DNA of 30,463 nt, taken from the NCBI GenBank assembly GCA_023395555.1, contig JAEWYQ010000027.1:1-30463 (forward strand). Reading direction: 5' to 3'. A program made the position numbers and the translations under genes. This document shows, piece by piece, positions 22,625-30,386 of the stretch (its first letter is position 1; each line of letters starts with the position of its first letter). A model generated the notes under the pieces. The model saw nothing but the letters and a program-made list of their open reading frames with translations, was not told where the DNA came from and made no database searches. Source of the stretch: Bacillota bacterium (lineage in GTDB: Bacteria > Bacillota > Clostridia > Lachnospirales > Lachnospiraceae).

Positions 22625-22687
22625 TCTTTACCATTTCTTAACCCTTTTCTTTACCGGTTTCTTAACTCTTTGATGTTAGTCTATAGT
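22625..22687 (+). promoter_or_regulatory. Tandem operator and promoter of ABC transporter
   Basis: Two near-identical direct repeats, TCTTTACC-A-TTTCTTAAC (22625-22642) and TCTTTACC-GG-TTTCTTAAC (22648-22666), start 23 nt apart, about two helical turns. TATAGT (22682-22687) could be the -10; at 17 bp its -35 (TTCTTA) is poor and lies inside the second repeat. This is the form of a promoter activated by an OmpR-type regulator. Confidence 0.65.
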
Positions 22688-22725
22688 TGTTAAGGAATTT
22701 ATCTTATTTCCAGACAGTGGGCGGT

Positions 22726-22764
22726 CCTCCTTTACGGGCTGCTCTTATGTACAAGAAAAGGAGG
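22726..22764 (+). promoter_or_regulatory. Stem hiding ABC transporter ribosome site
   Basis: CCTCCTTT (22726-22733) is perfectly complementary to AAAGGAGG (22757-22764), the ribosome-binding site of the ABC ATPase gene, with a 23-nt loop. Pairing would block translation until opened. Confidence 0.55.
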
Positions 22765-22772
22765 CAACAAAA

Positions 22773-23687
22773 ATGGAATATGTTTTAACAACAAATGCCC
22801 TGACCAAACAGTACGGTCATTTCAAGGCATTAAACCAGCTTTCCATGCATGTTCCGAAAGGCGCTATCTACGGCTTCATCGGTAAGAACGGTGCAGGAAA
22901 GACGACTCTGATCCGGCTTATCTGCGGACTCCAGATACCAACTGCCGGGGAATACTCCCTCTACGGCAGGAAAAATACTGAAAAAGATATTATAAAGGCC
23001 CGCAGACGCATGGGTGCGGTGGTGGAAACCCCTTCTATTTATCTCAACATGACCGCTGCAGACAATCTGAAAGAGCAGTACCGGGTCCTGGGAATCCCTT
23101 CGTTTGACGGCATTCCTGAGTTACTTAAGCTGGTGGAGCTGGAAGGTACCGGCAAGAAGAAGGCAAAGGATTTTTCTCTCGGTATGCGCCAGCGCCTGGG
23201 CATTGCCATCGCCCTTGCCGGAGATCCCGACTTTCTGGTGCTGGATGAGCCGAATAACGGGCTTGATCCGCAAGGTATTATCGAAATGCGTGAGCTGATT
23301 TTGAAGCTCAATCGGGAACAGCAGATCACGGTGCTCATTTCTAGCCATATTCTGGACGAGCTGTCCCGCCTTGCCACTCACTACGGTTTTATTGACTGCG
23401 GCCAGATGATCAAGGAAATCAGCGCGAAAGATCTGGATGCGGTATGCAGAAAATGCATCCGGCTGGAGGTTACCGATGTTAAGGCCCTGATACAGGTGTT
23501 AGACCGTATGGGGCTGGAATACAATATTCTCTCCGGCACTGAGGCAGATGTTTTTGCCCAGCTGAATATCTCCCAACTGGTTCTTTCCCTTGCAAAAGCA
23601 GACTGTGAAATTATTTCCGTACAGGAACACAACGAAGACCTGGAGGGCTATTATGTTAATCTTATGGGAGGTGCAAAGCATGAATAA
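22773..23687 (+). CDS. ABC transporter ATP-binding protein
   Basis: A 304-residue ABC ATPase of the BcrA/lantibiotic-immunity type. Walker A is GKNGAGKTT (37-45), the signature is SLGMRQ (135-140), Walker B is FLVLDEP (154-160), and the switch histidine is in ISSHILDEL. The C-terminal 80 residues are the extension typical of antibiotic exporters. It pairs with the following permease, whose start it overlaps by 8 nt. The neighbouring response regulator and histidine kinase suggest that it pumps out or strips a cell-envelope peptide antibiotic. The specific substrate is not shown by the sequence. Confidence 0.93.
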   Translation: MEYVLTTNALTKQYGHFKALNQLSMHVPKGAIYGFIGKNGAGKTTLIRLICGLQIPTAGEYSLYGRKNTEKDIIKARRRMGAVVETPSIYLNMTAADNLKEQYRVLGIPSFDGIPELLKLVELEGTGKKKAKDFSLGMRQRLGIAIALAGDPDFLVLDEPNNGLDPQGIIEMRELILKLNREQQITVLISSHILDELSRLATHYGFIDCGQMIKEISAKDLDAVCRKCIRLEVTDVKALIQVLDRMGLEYNILSGTEADVFAQLNISQLVLSLAKADCEIISVQEHNEDLEGYYVNLMGGAKHE

Positions 23688-24507
23688 ATTATTATCATCC
23701 AATTTTGCCCGTCTGATAAAGGCAAAGCCCTTCTGGTTTGTGATAATCGTTATGTCAGCCCTCATGGCCATCATTACACTCCAGCAGACTGTTTACCAAT
23801 CGCTCAGTATGGATAGTGTACTTTTTGGATATACCGTCCCCGTCGGCTTTCTTACCGCGGTTTTTTGCAGCCTGTTTCTTGGCACAGAATACAGTGATGG
23901 AACGCTCCGCAACAAGCTGGTGGTAGGTCATACGAGAAATACCATCTATCTGGCTAATTTGATTACCTGCACCGCAGCCGCCCTACTGATATCACTGGCC
24001 GGTATCATCATAACGCTTATTACCGGGTTACCGCTTTTGGGTTCTATACAAACGGATCGCGTAACTGTCCTTATATTATTCCTGGACAGCATTCTGATGA
24101 TCGCAGCATTTTCATCCATCTTTACCCAGCTTGGCATGTTGATCTCTAATAAAGCAATAGCGGCCATTGCCTGCATGATCTGCATTGTTGCATTGATCTT
24201 AGCGGCTGTCATTATCAACTCCAGACTGCAGGAGCCGGAGACACTCAGTAATTATATCAGGCTGGATACCTTTGACGGCATAACAACGGTAACCCCGGGT
24301 GAGGCTGAACCCAATCCCCTTTTTCTCCAGGGTATCAAACGGACAATTTATGAGTTTTTCTACGATTTTCTTCCCACCGGTCAGAGCTTCCAGATTTCCA
24401 GCCGCTCTGCAGCGCATCCATGGCAGATGCCGCTGTACTCCCTGATTATCGCTATTATAACATCCTTGTCCGGTTTATTTTTCTTTCGGAGAAAGGATCT
24501 GAAGTAA
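23680..24507 (+). CDS. ABC transporter permease
   Basis: A 275-residue permease of the ABC-2 type found with BcrA-like ATPases. About six membrane helices are visible: near 15-35, 45-65, 92-120, 130-150, 165-190 and 245-265. Before the fourth there is a segment rich in charged and polar residues (GTEYSDGTLRNKLVVGHTRN), typical of the first loop in this family. The frame extends upstream to 23590, but GGGAGG lies before the ATG at 23680, inside the ATPase gene end. The histidine kinase gene follows 26 nt later. Confidence 0.9.
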   Translation: MNKLLSSNFARLIKAKPFWFVIIVMSALMAIITLQQTVYQSLSMDSVLFGYTVPVGFLTAVFCSLFLGTEYSDGTLRNKLVVGHTRNTIYLANLITCTAAALLISLAGIIITLITGLPLLGSIQTDRVTVLILFLDSILMIAAFSSIFTQLGMLISNKAIAAIACMICIVALILAAVIINSRLQEPETLSNYIRLDTFDGITTVTPGEAEPNPLFLQGIKRTIYEFFYDFLPTGQSFQISSRSAAHPWQMPLYSLIIAIITSLSGLFFFRRKDLK

Positions 24508-24533
24508 CACGTTGAAGGAAGGAGGGGTTCCCC

Positions 24534-25457
24534 ATGTTCTGGCTGGGTATCTTATGCGGGGTTCTTATCATTATCATCCTGCTTTTATTGTATAAAGTCA
24601 TATCGCTTCACAGGGCGGCCCGTGAAATCTGTGAGGATTTTACCCTTAAGCTGGAGCAGGATACCAATACCTTGATTTCCCTGTCGTCCCGTGACCCCTA
24701 TATGCGCAGGCTGGCATTGGAACTCAATACCCAGCTTCGGTTTCTGCGGCTGGAGCGTCGCCGCTTTCAGCAAGGCGATCTGGAGCTAAAAGAAGCCGTT
24801 ACGAATATTGCCCATGATCTGCGGACACCCCTGACCGCCATCTGCGGCTATCTGGATTTATTAGAACGGGGAGAAACAACGGCAGACGGCCAGCACCTAT
24901 CCTATGTTTCGTCAGAGGCTGCAAAGCGGTACCTTTCCATGATCAAAAACCGTTCGGAGATGCTGAAGCAGCTTACGGAAGAACTCTTCCGATACTCCGT
25001 TATCATCTCCACCAAGGATGAGACAAGGGAATTGCTGTCCTTAAACCGTGTTCTGGAAGACAGCCTGGCCTCCTATTATGGAGCCTTGACCGGGAGGCAG
25101 ATTGTACCGGTCATCTCTATTCCCGAACAAGAGGTGACCCGGACTCTGAACCACGCCTCCCTATCCCGTATTCTGGGGAACATCCTCAGCAATTCGCTGA
25201 AATACAGTGATGGTGATCTCCGTGTCACATTACTGGAAAATGGAACGATGATCTTCACCAATACGGCTGAAAATCTGACTCCTGTTATTGTAGGCCGGCT
25301 TTTTGACCGGTTCTATACGGTAGAAACCGCTGTAAATTCCACCGGTCTCGGTCTGTCTATCGCAAAGCTTTTGACGGAACGTATGGGCGGTACCATCACC
25401 GCGGATTATAAGGATAAAAAGATATCCATTACCTTACACTTTCCAGTGGATAGCTGA
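24534..25457 (+). CDS. Sensor histidine kinase
   Basis: A 307-residue membrane histidine kinase. There is one N-terminal membrane helix (about 3-20) and no extracellular sensor domain. The phosphorylated histidine is H94 in NIAHDLRTPLTAICGYLDL. The N box (ILGNILSNSLKYSDG), F box (LFDRFYTVE) and G2 box (STGLGLSIAK) are present, so the kinase should be active. The lack of a sensor domain suggests, by analogy with BceS-type kinases, that it senses through the transporter. GGAGGGG precedes the ATG, and the gene ends the operon. Confidence 0.93.
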   Translation: MFWLGILCGVLIIIILLLLYKVISLHRAAREICEDFTLKLEQDTNTLISLSSRDPYMRRLALELNTQLRFLRLERRRFQQGDLELKEAVTNIAHDLRTPLTAICGYLDLLERGETTADGQHLSYVSSEAAKRYLSMIKNRSEMLKQLTEELFRYSVIISTKDETRELLSLNRVLEDSLASYYGALTGRQIVPVISIPEQEVTRTLNHASLSRILGNILSNSLKYSDGDLRVTLLENGTMIFTNTAENLTPVIVGRLFDRFYTVETAVNSTGLGLSIAKLLTERMGGTITADYKDKKISITLHFPVDS

Positions 25458-25487
25458 CCGCTTCTAAAGCGGTGCCTTGGATATGAA

Positions 25488-25520
25488 AACAGCCCCAGAG
25501 CTTAAGACGCCGGGGCTGTT
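25488..25520 (+). terminator. Terminator of transporter-kinase operon
   Basis: AACAGCCCC (25488-25496) and GGGGCTGTT (25512-25520) form a 9-bp stem followed by CTATTATTGTTG. It also lies downstream of the convergent TraX-like gene. Confidence 0.75.
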
Positions 25521-25559
25521 CTATTATTGTTGAATATCATTCTGTTATACAAGCTCCAT

Positions 25560-26594
25560 TTATACAAGCTTCATAATTCGGCAGATCAGATATAAAATCA
25601 ACAGATGCGCCGGGTAGAACACATAGAATACATACTTCATCCTCCACCCTCTCGTACCATTATACATTGCAGCCGGGATCAAAGCTAAGAATGCCGTTGC
25701 TTCTATGATGCTCATGATTGTCAGCGTTATGCAGGCTCCCAGGACTGCCTTGACATTATTCCTGCGCAGCCAATACACCACTGCAATAGTCAGCACTCCA
25801 AAAGCGGAATAATCCGTTTTCAGATACTGAGCCAAGGTCATCCCGGCAATCAGAATCAGTAAATCAGCATATAAAATACCCGCCTTCTGCCTTGTTCCTT
25901 TTTTGCCTATGATCCAGTAGACCAGCAGAGCCAAAAGGGATGTTACAATTCCCATGGTAATATAAGCTCCGGTCTCCAGCCTGATATACGATCCTAATTG
26001 CGCCGTGCTGAGAACTACGCTGACAAACTGAACGATGAAATAAAAACCATAGGTGATCATGCAGCCTGCCGCAATGGCACCTCCTACCGCCAGCAGCGGC
26101 AGCCATTTCTTATCCGCCAGTCTCTCTTTGACTAGCTCAAATCCCATCATGGCTAACAGACCGATCAATAAAGTAAAATATACATTTTGATAAGAAAACT
26201 CCAGCAGCTTACCCTTAAGGGCCAGATCAAAAGGGATCTCCGATACCAAGGCAAAGATGCCCAGCCTTATGGCATAGTTCCATTTATTGCGTGTATATTT
26301 AAAACCCTCCACCAACAGGAAGCAGAAAATGGGGAATGCAATTCTGCCGATCAATCTCATTACAAGATTGGCAGTATAAATCCCTGCATTATCTATCAAA
26401 AAATTCATGGACGCCTGGATATCCGTCCCATTGAGACTCTCCGTACCTCTGATCTGCAGTATCCGATCCAGAATCGTCGCCGCCGTATGATCGATCAGCA
26501 TTACGATAATTGCTATCAGCTTCAGGGTGCTCCCCGGAATGCCCTTCCTTACTTTCTTTGGTGCTTCCATCATTGTCATAGCAGAATTGTCCAT
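25560..26594 (-). CDS. TraX-family membrane protein
   Basis: A 344-residue polytopic membrane protein of the TraX family, named for the F-plasmid pilin acetylase; chromosomal members are probable membrane acyltransferases of unknown target. The start region LKLIAIIVMLIDHTAATILD (about 22-41), the segment LIGRIAFPIFCFLLVEGFKY, and the C-terminal FYVFYPAHLLILYLI are characteristic. About ten membrane helices fit. The open frame extends to 26630, but AGGGGGATATACA precedes the ATG at 26594. No conjugation gene is nearby. Its promoter and an operator-like palindrome lie upstream. Confidence 0.9.
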   Translation of the reverse strand: MDNSAMTMMEAPKKVRKGIPGSTLKLIAIIVMLIDHTAATILDRILQIRGTESLNGTDIQASMNFLIDNAGIYTANLVMRLIGRIAFPIFCFLLVEGFKYTRNKWNYAIRLGIFALVSEIPFDLALKGKLLEFSYQNVYFTLLIGLLAMMGFELVKERLADKKWLPLLAVGGAIAAGCMITYGFYFIVQFVSVVLSTAQLGSYIRLETGAYITMGIVTSLLALLVYWIIGKKGTRQKAGILYADLLILIAGMTLAQYLKTDYSAFGVLTIAVVYWLRRNNVKAVLGACITLTIMSIIEATAFLALIPAAMYNGTRGWRMKYVFYVFYPAHLLILYLICRIMKLV

Positions 26595-26640
26595 TGTATA
26601 TCCCCCTAATATTATTGATAAAAGAATCACAAGGTGCTTG

Positions 26641-26659
26641 TAACACGTTCAACATGTTA
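26641..26659. promoter_or_regulatory. Operator-like palindrome of TraX gene
   Basis: TAACACG-TTCAA-CATGTTA, arms matching at six of seven positions, between the promoter and the start codon. Confidence 0.4.
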
Positions 26660-26669
26660 TCTTTTTAAC

Positions 26670-26698
26670 ATATTAATACATTTTATTGGGGATAGCAA
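26670..26698 (-). promoter_or_regulatory. Promoter of TraX-like gene
   Basis: TTGCTA (26698-26693), 17-bp spacer, TAATAT (26675-26670) on the minus strand, about 75 nt before the start codon. Confidence 0.55.
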
Positions 26699-26708
26699 TA
26701 CATTTGTT

Positions 26709-26775
26709 AAAAAACGCCGCCTGAATGTTAAAGCTCAACCGGTCATCCCCAGTTAAACCATAAAACTCAGACGGC
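26709..26775 (-). terminator. Terminator of aldo/keto reductase gene
   Basis: On the minus strand GCCGTCTGA (26775-26767) pairs with TCAGGCGGC (26724-26716) with one mismatch-type wobble, across a 42-nt loop, and is followed directly by GTTTTTT. The loop is long, but stem and T run fit an intrinsic terminator. Confidence 0.6.
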
Positions 26776-26823
26776 ATGATCTTTCTTTTTCAGAAAACCC
26801 CCTCTATCTCTGACCGTTTATTT

Positions 26824-27627
26824 CTATATTCGGTCCAGCTCCTTCATATCCTCTGCACTGATCTTAAATTCCACCTGTGCATTCGACAGAATGCGCTCCT
26901 CCTTTGTTGACTTAGGGATTACGACCATCTCCTTCTCCAGGCAATAACGGATGCAAAGCTGTGCAGGGGTCACCTTATATTTCTCTGCCATTTTTACAAT
27001 TGCTTCGTTATTAATAATCCGTCCCGTTGCCAGAGGGGAATATGCCGTGATCAGGATATCATGCTTCTGGCAGTAATCAACCACCTCTTCCTGACGGTCA
27101 CCGATGTGAAAGCGGATTTGATTCACCATGGGCACATGCTTGCACATGGCAAGAATCGGCTCCATATGCTTCGGTTCAAAGTTGGAAATACCGATTGCCT
27201 TCACCCTGCCGCTGTCATAGATTTCTTCAAAGGCTTTCCAGCTGCTGATGTTACCTTCGGTGCAATCCAGTCCGATTTTATCCCAAGGCCAGGGAGCATG
27301 AATTAGATACAGATCGATATAATCCAGATCCAGTGCCGCCAGGGATTTCTCAAAGCACTCAAGGGCAATTTCATATCCCTTGAACTGGGCAGGGAGCTTC
27401 GTCGTAACAAAGATCTCCTCCCTGGGAATCCCGGAATCCTTAATGGCTCTGCCAACACTTGCTTCGTTGCCGTAAGCCATTGCCGTATCAATATGCCTGT
27501 AGCCATGCTTCAAAGCCCAGAGCACCGACTGGTATGTTTCCTCTCCATCCGGTATCTGCCAGGTGCCAAGCCCCAGTTTCGGCATTTTAATTCCGTTTCT
27601 CAATGTAAAGGTATCCTGTAATATCAT
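26824..27627 (-). CDS. Aldo/keto reductase
   Basis: A 267-residue NADPH-dependent aldo/keto reductase with an (alpha/beta)8 barrel that reduces aldehydes or ketones to alcohols. The catalytic tetrad is visible: D47 and Y52 in HIDTAMAYGNE, K77 in TTKLP and H110 in LIHAPWPW. The cofactor region IPKSTKEERI lies near the C-terminus. The frame opens at a TTG 9 nt upstream, but AAAGGAGG precedes the ATG at 27627 with good spacing. Its promoter has the 19-bp spacer and palindrome of a MerR-type site, so it is probably induced by a reactive electrophile such as an aldehyde. The MerR regulator itself is not in the window. Confidence 0.93.
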   Translation of the reverse strand: MILQDTFTLRNGIKMPKLGLGTWQIPDGEETYQSVLWALKHGYRHIDTAMAYGNEASVGRAIKDSGIPREEIFVTTKLPAQFKGYEIALECFEKSLAALDLDYIDLYLIHAPWPWDKIGLDCTEGNISSWKAFEEIYDSGRVKAIGISNFEPKHMEPILAMCKHVPMVNQIRFHIGDRQEEVVDYCQKHDILITAYSPLATGRIINNEAIVKMAEKYKVTPAQLCIRYCLEKEMVVIPKSTKEERILSNAQVEFKISAEDMKELDRI

Positions 27628-27678
27628 GGAATACAACCTCCTTTTCTATGTTAAGAACGAATAACCTGTTGACACTAT

Positions 27679-27713
27679 CGATTACAGGAACAAAAAGCAT
27701 GTTCCTGTAATCG
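27679..27713. repeat. Perfect 14-bp inverted repeat in leader
   Basis: CGATTACAGGAACA (27679-27692) and TGTTCCTGTAATCG (27700-27713), loop of 7, lie in the untranslated leader of the reductase gene, between its promoter and its start codon. No T run follows on the minus strand. Confidence 0.7.
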
Positions 27714-27750
27714 CGGCGTACAATTTAAATACAGTTGTTCTTACTAATAT

Positions 27751-27781
27751 ATTATAAAGCTTAAGGTCCGTATTAAGTCAA
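27751..27781 (-). promoter_or_regulatory. MerR-type promoter of reductase gene
   Basis: TTGACT (27781-27776) and TATAAT (27756-27751) are separated by 19 bp, and the spacer holds the palindrome CTTAA-N8-TTAAG (27760-27777). The long spacer with a central dyad is the signature of MerR-family activated promoters. Confidence 0.7.
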
Positions 27782-27900
27782 TAGTTTTATATATAAAAAC
27801 TTTGTAAAATCATATGCAGCTTCCCTGACCTGTTCCTCAGAGAGCGTCTTCCGGAGATCATTTTTTCACTGAACGGGCTCCACCTTAAGGAAAAATTAAC

Positions 27901-27929
27901 TTGTATGACCACCTTTTATGTAATAGAAT
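27901..27929 (+). promoter_or_regulatory. Promoter of leucine-rich repeat gene
   Basis: TTGTAT (27901-27906), 17-bp spacer, TAGAAT (27924-27929) on the plus strand, about 48 nt before the start codon. Confidence 0.5.
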
Positions 27930-27977
27930 ATGGGTATAGCACAAGATTGCTACCATGTGTATAATTGGAGGTGTATT

Positions 27978-30272
27978 ATGAGTAATCGATTAAAAAAGAT
28001 GGCCGGTATACTATTTTTCCTATGCCTGTGTCTATTGGCTTCAAGACCGGCAAAGGCGGCCTCAAGTGATTTTCTAATCAAGGACGGCGTGCTCGTAGCC
28101 TATACGGGATCCGCCAAAACAGCAACTGTTCCTGAACAGGTTACCACCATCGGCAAGCGTGCCTTTTACGACAATAACACAGTGCAAACCATTCAGCTTC
28201 CGGCCGGGGTCACCGTGATTGAAGAAGAGGCTTTTGCCAATTGCGGCTCCTTACAGAAGATAAATCTGCCGGATGGAATAAAGCGGATTCCCTTCCGGGC
28301 ATTCCTCAACTGCTATTCTATGAAAAGCATTACTCTGCCGGAAAAATTAACCTACATCGGGGAGAGTGCCTTTGCCAACTGTCAGAAGCTAGCCTCTATC
28401 ACCCTGCCCCGCTCGGTAAAATTCATCAGCATCGAGGCGTTCCGTTGGTGCTATTCCTTAAAAACCGTCAACATCCCCCAGGACAGCAAGCTTTATTATA
28501 TTGCCACAAGAGCCTTCGAGGGATGCGGAGCCTTAACCTCAATTACGCTTCCCGAAGGATTTCAGCACCTGAGTAAGCAGGCCTTCCGCAGCTGCTACAA
28601 GCTTAAGAAGATCAACATTCCTGAAGGTGTAACCGCCATATTTGAGGAGACCTTCTCTGGCTGCGGCAGCCTGACCTCAATTACTCTTCCCGATACCGTA
28701 ACTGAGATCGGCTCTTCGGCCTTTGCCTACTGCGATAAGCTGACCACGCTGAAGCTTCCCGGCAAGCTCACCGCAATCCCTTACGGGATGCTCAGGGGCT
28801 GCCGCAAGCTGACCTCTGTTAAGATCCCGGACAGCGTGGACCAGATCGGTGCCTATGCATTCTACGACTGCAGCTCATTAAAAAGCCTCTCTCTTCCGAA
28901 GCAGCTGAAGACAATCTCCGAGGCCACCCTGGCTCAATGCTCTTCGCTTAAATCAATTAGCATACCGGCTTCCGTCACTTACATTGGAGATGAAGCCTTC
29001 CAGGATTGCTCTGCAGTTACTTCCATCACTTTACCGGAACAGCTCCAGCATCTGGGCGACGGTGTTTTTCAGAACTGTAAGCAGCTGACCTCCATGGAGA
29101 TTCCCAGAGGGATCACGCGGCTCGGTTCCCGTTTGTTCAGTTATTGTACCAAGCTGCAGAAAGTGACCCTGCCCAACACTGTGGTGAGCATCGGAAACTC
29201 TGCCTTTTGGCATTGTATCTCCCTGGCTGAGATCAGCTTGCCCAAGGGGCTGGAGACCATTGGAAGCGAGGCATTCAGCCAATGCTACCTGTTAGAGAAG
29301 CTCTCACTGCCGGAAGGAATCATCCTGATTGGTCAGGCTGCGTTCAGCGAATGCGTTAATTTGAAGGAAATCACCCTTCCCACCGGGCTTATCCATTTGC
29401 CGGACTATCTGCTGAACGGCTGTACCTCATTAACTGCAATAACCATTCCGGCTTCTGTAAAAACCATTGGCGATTATGCTCTTGGAACCTGCCGCTCCCT
29501 GGCACAGATCACAGTACCCGAGGGAGTCATCAGCATGGGGAACAATGTGTTCAGAGGCTGTTCCGCCCTTACGGATATCACCTTGCCCAAGTCCCTTCAA
29601 TCCCTGGGCAGCGGCGGATTCATCGGAACGAAATGGGTTCAGAACCAGGAAGTCGGCCATATGGTGATCACAAACAACGGTTTCCTTGTAAAGTACACGG
29701 GCAAGGCATCGGAGCTTACGATCCCTTCCAATGTCAGAGCTCTGGTTACTTCAATCTTTAAGGATAACAATACGCTGACCCGGGTAGTGCTTCCGGACAG
29801 TATCACGACGATTCCTGCCAAGGCATTTTACAACTGTAGGAGCCTCCGGGAGGTTCAGCTTCCCGCAAAGCTGCAGACCATTGGAACATCCGCTTTCAGC
29901 GAGTGCACAGACCTGAGAACGATAAACCTTCCCGATACCCTTACAACCATTGGAACATATGCATTTTATTATTCCGGCCTTTCTTCCCTTCGCCTGCCGG
30001 ATAGCATCACCGAACTGGGAGACTACGCCTTCAGCAACTGTGAGTCCCTGGAAGAAATCTGGCTCCCCAACAGTCTGACAGAAGTAAAGAACTATACCTT
30101 TGCCTGGAGCTCGGTATTAAACAGAATTCATATTCCGGATTCCGTGCAAAATATTGAGGCCAGAGCGTTCTATAACTGGAATAATTCCGGCGGACAGATT
30201 ATTTACTGCACCCCCGGCTCCGCGGCCCATGAATTTGCCCTTGCCAATCAGCTTCCCTTTGAATTTGAATAG
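27978..30272 (+). CDS. Secreted BspA-like leucine-rich repeat protein
   Basis: A 764-residue secreted protein. Residues 1-27 are a signal peptide (MSNRLKKMAGILFFLCLCLL, cut after AKA). The rest is built of about 28 copies of a 23-residue LRR_5 (BspA/Treponema type) repeat of the form IGxxAFxxCxSLxxIxLPxxVxx. After the 21st repeat (about residues 555-600) there is a break with VITNNGFLVKYTGKASELTI, which repeats the pattern of the N-terminal cap DGVLVAYTGSAKTATVPEQV, and about seven further repeats follow. The protein ends with FEFE; no LPxTG, membrane helix or wall-binding repeat is seen. BspA-type proteins often bind host or partner-cell proteins, but the target here is unknown. The ATG at 27978 follows GGAGGTG; an earlier in-frame ATG lacks a ribosome site. 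Confidence 0.9.
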   Translation: MSNRLKKMAGILFFLCLCLLASRPAKAASSDFLIKDGVLVAYTGSAKTATVPEQVTTIGKRAFYDNNTVQTIQLPAGVTVIEEEAFANCGSLQKINLPDGIKRIPFRAFLNCYSMKSITLPEKLTYIGESAFANCQKLASITLPRSVKFISIEAFRWCYSLKTVNIPQDSKLYYIATRAFEGCGALTSITLPEGFQHLSKQAFRSCYKLKKINIPEGVTAIFEETFSGCGSLTSITLPDTVTEIGSSAFAYCDKLTTLKLPGKLTAIPYGMLRGCRKLTSVKIPDSVDQIGAYAFYDCSSLKSLSLPKQLKTISEATLAQCSSLKSISIPASVTYIGDEAFQDCSAVTSITLPEQLQHLGDGVFQNCKQLTSMEIPRGITRLGSRLFSYCTKLQKVTLPNTVVSIGNSAFWHCISLAEISLPKGLETIGSEAFSQCYLLEKLSLPEGIILIGQAAFSECVNLKEITLPTGLIHLPDYLLNGCTSLTAITIPASVKTIGDYALGTCRSLAQITVPEGVISMGNNVFRGCSALTDITLPKSLQSLGSGGFIGTKWVQNQEVGHMVITNNGFLVKYTGKASELTIPSNVRALVTSIFKDNNTLTRVVLPDSITTIPAKAFYNCRSLREVQLPAKLQTIGTSAFSECTDLRTINLPDTLTTIGTYAFYYSGLSSLRLPDSITELGDYAFSNCESLEEIWLPNSLTEVKNYTFAWSSVLNRIHIPDSVQNIEARAFYNWNNSGGQIIYCTPGSAAHEFALANQLPFEFE

Positions 30273-30343
30273 CTGGCAAGGATAAGAAATAATATAATAA
30301 GCCATATTCATATTAGCGCAAAAAATCCCTTGATTTCCAAGGG

Positions 30344-30386
30344 CACTGAAAAACCTCCGATTTTTTTAGTCGGAGGTTTTTTAGTG
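30344..30386 (+). terminator. Strong terminator after LRR gene
   Basis: A 17-bp stem with one mismatch-type pair (CACTGAAAAACCTCCGA at 30344-30360, TCGGAGGTTTTTTAGTG at 30370-30386) with a T-rich loop and T run in the 3' arm. A smaller CCCTTG/CAAGGG hairpin precedes it (30327-30343). Confidence 0.85.

Noticed and set aside
25560..26594. Conjugation function for the TraX-like gene
   Set aside because: TraX homologues are common on clostridial chromosomes, and no other transfer gene is present here.
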